A stretch of 12,962 bases of DNA, taken from NCBI GenBank assembly GCA_947088515.1, contig CAMUHA010000089.1:1-12962 (forward strand), given 5' to 3'. The translations under genes and the position numbers were made by a program. The notes under the pieces are model-generated. The model ran no database searches. It was given only the letters and a program-made list of their open reading frames with translations, and had not been told where the DNA came from. Shown here piece by piece: positions 7,256 to 12,962 of this stretch. Source of the DNA: an uncultured bacterium. Lineage in GTDB: Bacteria; Bacillota; Clostridia; Lachnospirales; Lachnospiraceae. Position 1 is the stretch's first letter, and each line of letters starts with the position of its first letter.

Positions 7256-7865
7256 AAAATATAGTGATGAGGAACTGATTGTGCGTCTGCGGGATGGTGA
7301 ATCCGCCATTACCGACTATATTATGGACAAGTATAAGAATCTGGTAAGAAGTAAGGCAAAGTCCATGTATATTCTGGGGGCGGACCGGGAAGATTTAATC
7401 CAGGAGGGAATGATTGGATTATTTAAGGCAGTGCGGGATTATGATACGGGACGGGACGCCAGTTTCTTTACCTTTGCAGATTTGTGTGTGTCAAGACAAA
7501 TGTATACGGCAGTCCAGGCAGCAGGCAGGCAGAAACATACGCCTTTAAATACTTATATTTCTCTGTATGGAGGTGGCGGAGAAAATGACAGCAGCGGACA
7601 TGACGAGGACTGGGAGCTGATTGACAGTGTGGTTTCCGTGTCAGAAAAAAACCCGGAAGAACTTCTAATTGACAGGGAAAATGTGGAGATTCTGGAAAAA
7701 ATTATTGAAAAAGAACTTAGCAGCTTTGAAAAGCAGGTGTTGGATTTATATCTCACCGGAATGAGATACAGTCAGATAGCAAAGGTATTGGGGCGTGATG
7801 ACAAATCTACGGACAATGCCCTGCAGAGAATTAAGTCCAAATTAAAAAAAGCAATTATAAAATAA
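7239..7865 (+). CDS. sigH: RNA polymerase sigma factor SigH (Spo0H-like)
   Basis: SigH-type factors direct RNA polymerase to stationary-phase and sporulation-entry promoters in spore-forming Firmicutes. From ATG 7239 the protein has 208 residues. Region 2 spans about 31-103 and includes ADREDLIQEGMIGLFKAVRD (48-67), the core-binding part, and the -10 recognition part ending AGRQKHTPLN (95-104); both closely resemble B. subtilis SigH. Region 4, with the -35-binding helix-turn-helix, is at about 148-205 (YSQIAKVLGRDDKSTDNALQ at 167-186). An in-frame ATG at 7203 adds 12 residues lacking in the family; ATG 7239 has AGGA at 7227-7230 and matches the expected start. It overlaps the SGNH gene by 17 bases, so translation is probably coupled. 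The position downstream of rlmB is also where sigH lies in B. subtilis. Confidence 0.93.
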   Translation: MDKNYEKYSDEELIVRLRDGESAITDYIMDKYKNLVRSKAKSMYILGADREDLIQEGMIGLFKAVRDYDTGRDASFFTFADLCVSRQMYTAVQAAGRQKHTPLNTYISLYGGGGENDSSGHDEDWELIDSVVSVSEKNPEELLIDRENVEILEKIIEKELSSFEKQVLDLYLTGMRYSQIAKVLGRDDKSTDNALQRIKSKLKKAIIK

Positions 7866-7901
7866 TTATTAAAATGTTAAATTAGAGTAAAAAAATGAGA
7901 G

Positions 7902-7930
7902 AGTATATTGACATGAAAAATATTTGTCAA
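7902..7930 (-). promoter_or_regulatory. Mirror-image promoter candidate on the minus strand
   Basis: Because the dyad is perfect, the minus strand carries the same TTGACA (complement of 7925-7930), 17-base spacer and TATACT (complement of 7902-7907). A transcript would start near 7895 and run antisense into the 3' end of sigH. There is no open gene in that direction, so it may be only a by-product of the symmetry. Confidence 0.35.
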
Positions 7931-7936
7931 TATACT
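7908..7936 (+). promoter_or_regulatory. Strong sigma-A type promoter of the RND efflux operon, inside the dyad
   Basis: TTGACA at 7908-7913 is a perfect -35. It is separated by exactly 17 bases from TATACT at 7931-7936, which matches TATAAT at 5 of 6 positions. The predicted start is near 7943-7944, giving a leader of about 45 bases to ATG 7988. The -35 lies in the left arm and the -10 in the right arm of the sigH terminator dyad, so transcripts starting here do not contain the hairpin. Confidence 0.8.
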
Positions 7937-7950
7937 CTTTTTGATATTGA

Positions 7951-7962
7951 CCGACTGGTCGG
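7951..7962. promoter_or_regulatory. Candidate TetR-family operator CCGAC-TG-GTCGG
   Basis: CCGAC (7951-7955) and GTCGG (7958-7962) are perfect inverted 5-base arms around TG. The site sits about 8-19 bases downstream of the predicted transcription start of the efflux operon, where a bound repressor would block initiation or early elongation. It is GC-rich in an AT-rich leader. The probable ligand is the TetR-family protein encoded at 12326-12952. Confidence 0.6.
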
Positions 7963-7987
7963 ACGAAAAAAGAGGAGTAAAATACAT

Positions 7988-10900
7988 ATGTTATCAAAAT
8001 TCAGTGTGAAAAAGCCATACACCGTGCTGGTGGCTGTGGTACTTGTGATTGTGCTGGGGGTAGTGTCTTTTACCAGAATGACAACAGACCTGCTGCCCAA
8101 TATCAGTCTGCCCTATGTGATTGTAATGACCACTTATCCGGGAGCAAGTCCGGAAACAGTGGAGATGGTGGTAACAAAACCAGTGGAATCTTCCATGGCA
8201 ACGGTGAGCAATATTGAGAGCATCAGTTCTGTTTCAAGTGAAAATTATTCCATGGTAATTCTGGAATTTTCACAGTCTGCGGATATGAATGCTGCATCGT
8301 TGGAAATAAGGGAAAATCTGGACCAGATTAAAAGCTATTGGGGGGACTCGGTTGGAAACCCTATAATAATGAAGCTGAACCCGGACATGCTTCCTGTTAT
8401 GATTGCGGCAGTTGGCGGCAATAACATGAATGCTGCCCAGATAACGGATATGACGGAAAACATGATTATCCAGGAGCTTGAAAGTATTGAGGGGGTGGCG
8501 TCTGCCAGCGCCACAGGGCTTTTGGAGGAAAGCGTAAACGTGGTTATCCGAAAGGAAAAAATTGATGAGATTAACAGACAGGTGTTTGGCTCTATTGATG
8601 TGGAGATTGATGAGGCAAAAGAGGAGCTGGATGAGAACAGACAGGAAATCTATGACGGTCAGTCAGAGCTAAATGAAGCAAAGAAAGAGCTGGAAGAATC
8701 CAAGGAGTCTTTGAATGAAAGCCAGCAGGAGCTGGAAGAGGGAAAAATCGAGATTGAGGAAAACCGTCAGGAGCTGGAAGACGGAGAAAAGAAGCTTGCT
8801 GACGGCAGGGCGGAAATTGCCGAGAATAAAGTAAAGCTTGAAGAAGGAAGAAATGAGCTTGCAAGCCGGAAGGATGAGGCTGCAAGGCAGCTTGCAGAGG
8901 CAGAAACCCAGCTTCTTACAGCCAAGGCGGAAGCAGAAGCAGCTAAAATGCACATTACGCTGGAAATTTCCCAGATGAAAGCGATGCTTTCAGAAGCAGA
9001 GAAGAATCTGGATAATATGGCGGGAAGTATTCCTGAATTGCCAGGCAGTGAACAGGTGGAGCAGGCCAGGGAGGACTGCAAAAAGGCGGATGAACTGCTT
9101 GGGAAGCTGGACGGGGTAGACGACGCTAAGAGTTATGAGGACTGGAAGAACGAGACTGGGGAAAGCGGGGCGGATTTGGAAGGATTTCTCGCGCCTGATT
9201 TTCCAACCAGTGATGATGAAATAAATAATCCTGTAAAGATGGGAGAGATTAAATCGGCAATTGAGCGTAAAAAGGCGGAAGCAGGCGCGGTGGTGGAAAA
9301 CTATGAGAAATTGCAGGAAACCATTAATAATCAGTCTTCTGCACTCTCCTATATTAAGGAAACCATTAATACCTATAAAAATTCTATTTCTGATATGGAA
9401 GGGAAAGTATCAGAGCTGGACAATAATATTGCAATTCTTGACAGCGCATTAAGCGAGCTTTATCAGGGCAATCTGATTGCGGCAATTGAGATTTCCAATG
9501 CCCAGACAACCATCAGCATGGGAGAAATGCAAATCAGTGCGGCGGAAACCCAGCTGGATGCCAGCGAACGGCAGCTGGAGGCTGGAAAAAGCCAGTTAGA
9601 GGCGGCTTTAAAGCAGCTGGAAGAGGGACAGGAACAGATTAATGCAGGCTGGGAGCAGATTAAAGATGGAGAAGACCAGTTAAACGACACAGCAAAACAG
9701 CTTACAGATGCCCTGCAGCAGATTCTGGAAGGCGAAGAGCAGTTAGAGGAAAGCAGGGAAGAAGCATACAATAAGGCCGACATGAGCAGCGTGCTGAACG
9801 TAGATACGGTGACGGCTCTTTTACAGGCGCAGAATTTTTCCATGCCTGCCGGTTATGTGACAGAGGAAGGAATATCCTACCTAATCCGTGTGGGTGATAA
9901 GCCCGAAAGTGTAGAAGAACTGAAGAAAATGCCCCTGATGAACCTTGAGATGGATGGTGTGGACATCATCACTTTAGGGGATGTGGCGGATGTGTTCATG
10001 ACTGACAATTCGGCGGACATTTATGCCAACGTAAACGGCGCACCGGGAATAATGGTTACGATCCAGAAGCAGACTGGGTATTCCACCGGGGATGTGTCAG
10101 ACAAAATTCTGGATAAATTTGATGAACTGATGGAAGAAAATGAGGATTTGATGTTGATTACCCTGATGGACCAGGGAATTTACATTGACCTTGTAATGGA
10201 TTCCATAATCAACAATATCCTTTTTGGGGCAGTTCTTGCTATTTTTATTCTTTTAGTATTTTTAAAGGACCTGCGTCCTACAGCGGTAATTGCCTGTTCT
10301 ATTCCAATCAGCCTTGTGACGGCGATTGTGTGTATGTATTTTAGCGGAATTACTTTAAATGTAATTTCCCTGTCAGGGTTAGCTCTTGGTATAGGAATGC
10401 TGGTGGATAACTCTATTGTGGTAATTGAAAATATTTACCGGATGCGCAAAGAAGGACGGTCTGCGCTGGAGGCGGCCATGGAAGGCGCTGGGGAGGTAGC
10501 GGCGGCCATTATGGCGTCTACTTTGACAACCGTTTGTGTGTTTTTGCCTATTGTGTTTACAGAAGGCATTACCAGACAGCTTTTTGTGGATATGGGGCTG
10601 ACAATTGCCTATTCTCTGCTTGCCAGCCTGATGATTGCCCTTACCGTAGTGCCGGCTATGGCTTCAAAGGTTCTGGTGAAAACCAAAGAAACCACAGATG
10701 GTAAATTCTTTACAGGCCTTACGAATATCTATGAAAAAATATTGGTATTGGCGCTTAAATTTAAACCAGTGGTATTGATACTGGTGGTTGTGCTGCTGGT
10801 AATGAGCGCTATGGCTTCTTATGCAAAGGGGACCGCTTTTATGCCCGATATGGACAGCACTCAGTTTACCATTTCCTTAAGTCTGCCCAAAGACACCCCT

Positions 10901-12322
10901 CTTAGCGATACGGGAGAGGTGACAGATGAAGTGGTGGAAAAACTGATGGAGAGGGAGGACGTTTCGGATGTAGGCGCCATGGCGTCAAGTTCTTCCATGT
11001 CCATGCTTACAGGCGGAGGAAATGCTGCCACTAACGCCACAACGATTTATGTTACCCTAAAGGCGGATAAAGAGAAGAATAATGAGGTGATTGCCGAAGA
11101 AATCATAGAACAGACACGGGATATCTGTGAAAAAAATAAGGCGGAGATGGAGATAGACACTTCTTCCATGGATATGAGCGCCTTAGGCGGCAGCGGGATT
11201 ACCGTGCAGGTCAGAGGACGTGATATTGATACCTTACAGAAAATAGCAGGAGATGTTGCCAAGATTGTAGAGGGTGTGGAAGGAACGGAAAATGTTTCTG
11301 ACGGTCTGGAGGAGTCAACGGGAGAGCTGCGTGTAATAGTAGACAGGGACAAAGCGATTTTACATGGTCTGACAGTGGCGGAGGTGTTCCAGCAGATGTC
11401 GGATAAGCTTGCGGAAAGTTCAAGCGCAACCACTTTGGAATCTGTTGAAATGGAATATAGCGTCTATGTAAAGCATGCCGGGGATATGGAGCTTACCAGA
11501 AAACTGGTAAGAGAATTAGAGCTTGACAGGAAAAAACAGGACGGGACCAGAGAGAAAGTGCCCCTTTCCGAAATTGCATCATTCCAAAACACCATTTCTC
11601 CCAAGGATGTAAACCGCATTGAGCAGAACCGTTATATTGCCGTGTCTGCAGAAATTGCTGATGGCTATAATGTGGGGCTTGTGTCAGAGGCGCTGGAAGA
11701 AGAGCTTGCAAAATATGAGACACCTGCTGGCTATTCTCTTGTAATGTCAGGGGAAAATGAGACGATTATGGATGCCATGGGGCAGCTGTATCTGATGCTT
11801 TTGTTAGCGCTGATTTTCATGTATTTAATTATGGTAGCACAGTTCCAGTCCCTGCTTTCACCCTTTATCATTATGTTTACCATTCCTCTTGCTTTTACAG
11901 GAGGATTTCTGGGGCTGGTAATCAGTAACAGTGAACTTAGCGTTGTCGCGTTGATTGGCTTTGTTATGCTTTCAGGTATCATTGTAAATAATGGGATTGT
12001 GTTGGTGGATTATATGAACCAGCTGCGCGGTGAAGGCATGGACAAGCAGGAGGCTATCCTGACCGCAGGAAGAACCAGGCTGCGGCCGGTTCTTATGACT
12101 GCGCTCACTACCATACTCGCTTTGTGCACTATGGTGTTCAGTCATGATATGGGGTCTGAAATGGCAAAGCCTATGGCAGTTGTAACCATTGGCGGACTTA
12201 CCTATGGAACTTTGCTTACGCTGCTTGTCATTCCTTGTATTTATGATATCTTTTCAAGGGAGAAAAAATCTGGAAAAGACAAATGGCTTGAGAAGGAAGA
12301 GACACTGCCCAGGGAGGAATAA
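7988..12322 (+). CDS. RND-superfamily efflux permease (AcrB/HAE1-like) with inserted coiled-coil hairpin
   Basis: This 1444-residue protein is probably a proton-driven drug or lipid exporter; AcrB-type pumps are about 1050 residues. TM1 is at about 11-28 and the porter domain begins PNISLPYVIVMTTYPGASPE (37-56). Residues about 200-600 are an insert: 12 heptads at 213-296, a non-helical proline-containing stretch at about 345-415, and 11 heptads at 515-591. The porter fold then resumes (NVDTVTALLQAQNFSMPAGY). TM2-TM6 lie at about 738-892 and TM7 at about 928-945; the second loop follows, then TM8-TM12 at about 1266-1420. TM4 has GIGMLVDNSIVVIEN, so AcrB D407-D408 appear as D807-N808; the AcrB K940 position is probably N1334. 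The open frame reaches back to 7895, but that ATG lies upstream of the promoter; ATG 7988 has GAGGAG at 7972-7977. No adaptor or outer-membrane gene is adjacent. Confidence 0.92.
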   Translation: MLSKFSVKKPYTVLVAVVLVIVLGVVSFTRMTTDLLPNISLPYVIVMTTYPGASPETVEMVVTKPVESSMATVSNIESISSVSSENYSMVILEFSQSADMNAASLEIRENLDQIKSYWGDSVGNPIIMKLNPDMLPVMIAAVGGNNMNAAQITDMTENMIIQELESIEGVASASATGLLEESVNVVIRKEKIDEINRQVFGSIDVEIDEAKEELDENRQEIYDGQSELNEAKKELEESKESLNESQQELEEGKIEIEENRQELEDGEKKLADGRAEIAENKVKLEEGRNELASRKDEAARQLAEAETQLLTAKAEAEAAKMHITLEISQMKAMLSEAEKNLDNMAGSIPELPGSEQVEQAREDCKKADELLGKLDGVDDAKSYEDWKNETGESGADLEGFLAPDFPTSDDEINNPVKMGEIKSAIERKKAEAGAVVENYEKLQETINNQSSALSYIKETINTYKNSISDMEGKVSELDNNIAILDSALSELYQGNLIAAIEISNAQTTISMGEMQISAAETQLDASERQLEAGKSQLEAALKQLEEGQEQINAGWEQIKDGEDQLNDTAKQLTDALQQILEGEEQLEESREEAYNKADMSSVLNVDTVTALLQAQNFSMPAGYVTEEGISYLIRVGDKPESVEELKKMPLMNLEMDGVDIITLGDVADVFMTDNSADIYANVNGAPGIMVTIQKQTGYSTGDVSDKILDKFDELMEENEDLMLITLMDQGIYIDLVMDSIINNILFGAVLAIFILLVFLKDLRPTAVIACSIPISLVTAIVCMYFSGITLNVISLSGLALGIGMLVDNSIVVIENIYRMRKEGRSALEAAMEGAGEVAAAIMASTLTTVCVFLPIVFTEGITRQLFVDMGLTIAYSLLASLMIALTVVPAMASKVLVKTKETTDGKFFTGLTNIYEKILVLALKFKPVVLILVVVLLVMSAMASYAKGTAFMPDMDSTQFTISLSLPKDTPLSDTGEVTDEVVEKLMEREDVSDVGAMASSSSMSMLTGGGNAATNATTIYVTLKADKEKNNEVIAEEIIEQTRDICEKNKAEMEIDTSSMDMSALGGSGITVQVRGRDIDTLQKIAGDVAKIVEGVEGTENVSDGLEESTGELRVIVDRDKAILHGLTVAEVFQQMSDKLAESSSATTLESVEMEYSVYVKHAGDMELTRKLVRELELDRKKQDGTREKVPLSEIASFQNTISPKDVNRIEQNRYIAVSAEIADGYNVGLVSEALEEELAKYETPAGYSLVMSGENETIMDAMGQLYLMLLLALIFMYLIMVAQFQSLLSPFIIMFTIPLAFTGGFLGLVISNSELSVVALIGFVMLSGIIVNNGIVLVDYMNQLRGEGMDKQEAILTAGRTRLRPVLMTALTTILALCTMVFSHDMGSEMAKPMAVVTIGGLTYGTLLTLLVIPCIYDIFSREKKSGKDKWLEKEETLPREE
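8624..8875 (+). repeat. Heptad coiled-coil arm 1 of the RND permease (12 heptads)
   Basis: Residues 213-296 divide without gaps into twelve 7-residue units of the form [E/K/S]-[L/I]-x-x-[G/N/S/A]-x-x, for example ELNEAKK, ELEEGKI, ELEDGEK, KLADGRA and KLEEGRN. The leading position is mainly Glu or Lys. Several units fit the L-x-x-G heptad pattern known from YhgE/Pip-like surface proteins. The helix probably continues to about 340. Confidence 0.9.
9530..9760 (+). repeat. Heptad coiled-coil arm 2 of the RND permease (11 heptads)
   Basis: Residues 515-591 form eleven gap-free heptads, each beginning with Gln followed by Leu or Ile: QISAAET, QLDASER, QLEAGKS, QLEAALK, QLEEGQE, QINAGWE, QIKDGED, QLNDTAK, QLTDALQ, QILEGEE, QLEESRE. 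The leading Gln differs from the Glu/Lys lead of arm 1. Helical sequence also precedes it from about residue 416. The two arms probably pair antiparallel. Confidence 0.9.
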
Positions 12323-12325
12323 GAG

Positions 12326-12952
12326 ATGAATGACAAAGAATTAGCGCCAAAGGTGATGGCGCTTTATGGGGCAGTCATTGCGCTTCTTAGGGAAGGCGCT
12401 GACTTAAACAATGTTACGGTTGCAGAAATCGCGGCAAAGGCTGGAATTGGAAAGGGCACCATATACGAATATTTTTCCAACAAGGAAGAAATGATTGCGG
12501 AGGCGCTTTTTTATAAATTGAAAACAGATTGTCAGGAAATGTACAGGCTGATAAACAAAGAAAAAGATTTATATGAAAAAATGAATCTGGTTTTAATCCA
12601 CATGGAAGAAAAAATGGCTGAAATGAATTGTTTTGTCCGCACTATGCAGATTATGCTGGATAATTCAGCTATCAGCAGCAGAATGCGGGAAATGGCAGAT
12701 GCAAAAAAAGAAGAGGATATACTTGTAGCTGATGTAATTCAGAAGATAATAGATGATGAAAGCGGAACTGTGGAAAATCTTTCAAAAGAAAAAAAATGCC
12801 ATCTGCTTATAACTATTTTCTCCAGACTTATCTGCTATGTCTTGTATCAGATTGATACAAAGTTTAAAATGGGACTGGATAGTGCAACGATGCGTGCAAT
12901 GATCTGCCAGGATGTGTGCCGGGATTTGGAGGCCTTTAAGAAAGAAACTTAA
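12326..12952 (+). CDS. TetR/AcrR-family transcriptional repressor, probable regulator of the RND operon
   Basis: TetR-family proteins are dimers that release DNA when their C-terminal domain binds a ligand. The 208-residue protein has the standard N-terminal helix-turn-helix at about 30-50 (VTVAEIAAKAGIGKGTIYEYF), followed by SNKEEMIAEAL, the family signature. The rest is a variable, all-helical ligand and dimer domain with no recognisable subgroup. ATG 12326 is 3 bases after the permease stop, and GGGAGG at 12312-12317, inside the permease coding end, is its ribosome binding site, so the two are cotranscribed. The probable target is the CCGAC-TG-GTCGG dyad at 7951-7962, giving autorepression and induction of the pump by a substrate. 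Binding is inferred from position, not shown. The remaining 10 bases of the window hold nothing recognisable. Confidence 0.93.
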   Translation: MNDKELAPKVMALYGAVIALLREGADLNNVTVAEIAAKAGIGKGTIYEYFSNKEEMIAEALFYKLKTDCQEMYRLINKEKDLYEKMNLVLIHMEEKMAEMNCFVRTMQIMLDNSAISSRMREMADAKKEEDILVADVIQKIIDDESGTVENLSKEKKCHLLITIFSRLICYVLYQIDTKFKMGLDSATMRAMICQDVCRDLEAFKKET

Positions 12953-12962
12953 TAGGGGATTA

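Larger units (their letters stand above)
7900..7942 (+). terminator. Probable intrinsic terminator of sigH (perfect 14-bp dyad)
   Basis: AGAGTATATTGACA (7900-7913) is a perfect inverted match to TGTCAATATACTCT (7925-7938) across an 11-base loop, with T residues at 7938-7942 after the stem. It starts 34 bases after the sigH stop. The stem is AT-rich (4 G-C pairs of 14), so its strength is moderate. A run of A residues at 7890-7895 supplies a U-tract for the opposite strand, so it may work in both directions. Confidence 0.6.

Noticed and set aside
7895..7987. In-frame ATG 7895 adding 31 residues to the RND permease
   Set aside because: It lies before the predicted promoter -10 and within the dyad region, has no good ribosome binding site, and the added residues are not hydrophobic or family-like. 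ATG 7988 has GAGGAG ahead of it and starts directly before TM1.
8592..9843. Long minus-strand open frames opposite the coiled-coil region
   Set aside because: They are shadows of the E/Q/K-rich heptad coding bias; they lack ribosome binding sites and give Ser/Leu/Cys-rich nonsense-like proteins.

Overview
The window looks like a chromosomal segment of a low-to-moderate-GC Gram-positive anaerobe, most likely a Lachnospiraceae-type Clostridia. The evidence is a housekeeping gene order typical of Firmicutes (prmC-prfA, then cysE-cysS-mrnC-rlmB ... sigH), strong GGAGG-type ribosome binding sites, a cysteine T-box leader, a SigH-type sigma factor of spore formers, and VSGN-repeat surface sequences of a kind I associate with Lachnospiraceae. 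The taxonomic call is inference from gene content, not a database match.

Bases 1-2010: the 3' end of a probable DUF1385/YqhQ-like gene overlaps prmC, which is followed 3 bases later by prfA. PrmC methylates the GGQ glutamine of the release factor encoded next to it, so enzyme and substrate are made together. Bases 2011-2523 hold no gene. They contain a sigma-A-type promoter and a complete T-box riboswitch with a TGC (Cys) specifier and an intrinsic terminator. Bases 2524-5834: cysE, cysS, mrnC and rlmB, tightly packed with two stop/start overlaps. The T-box ties serine acetylation (cysteine synthesis) and cysteine tRNA charging to the level of uncharged tRNA-Cys, with two RNA maturation/modification enzymes riding along.

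Bases 5882-7865: a membrane-anchored SGNH/GDSL hydrolase with a degenerate octapeptide VSGN repeat stalk, overlapping a SigH-family sigma factor. In Bacillus subtilis the position between rlmB and sigH is held by the NYN-domain gene rae1/yacP, so the hydrolase is an unusual occupant.

Bases 7866-12952: a self-contained efflux unit. It opens with a perfect 14-bp-arm dyad that contains a near-consensus promoter on each strand and also works on paper as the sigH terminator. A compact CCGAC-TG-GTCGG operator candidate lies just downstream of the predicted transcription start. Then come a 1444-residue RND permease and, 3 bases after its stop, a TetR-family repressor that probably closes a feedback loop at the operator. 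The permease is the most striking protein: about 400 residues of heptad coiled coil are inserted into its first extracytoplasmic loop, where an AcrB-type pump has its docking subdomain. This suggests a built-in wall-spanning hairpin in an organism without an outer membrane. No CRISPR array, tRNA, rRNA, IS element or phage gene was seen.
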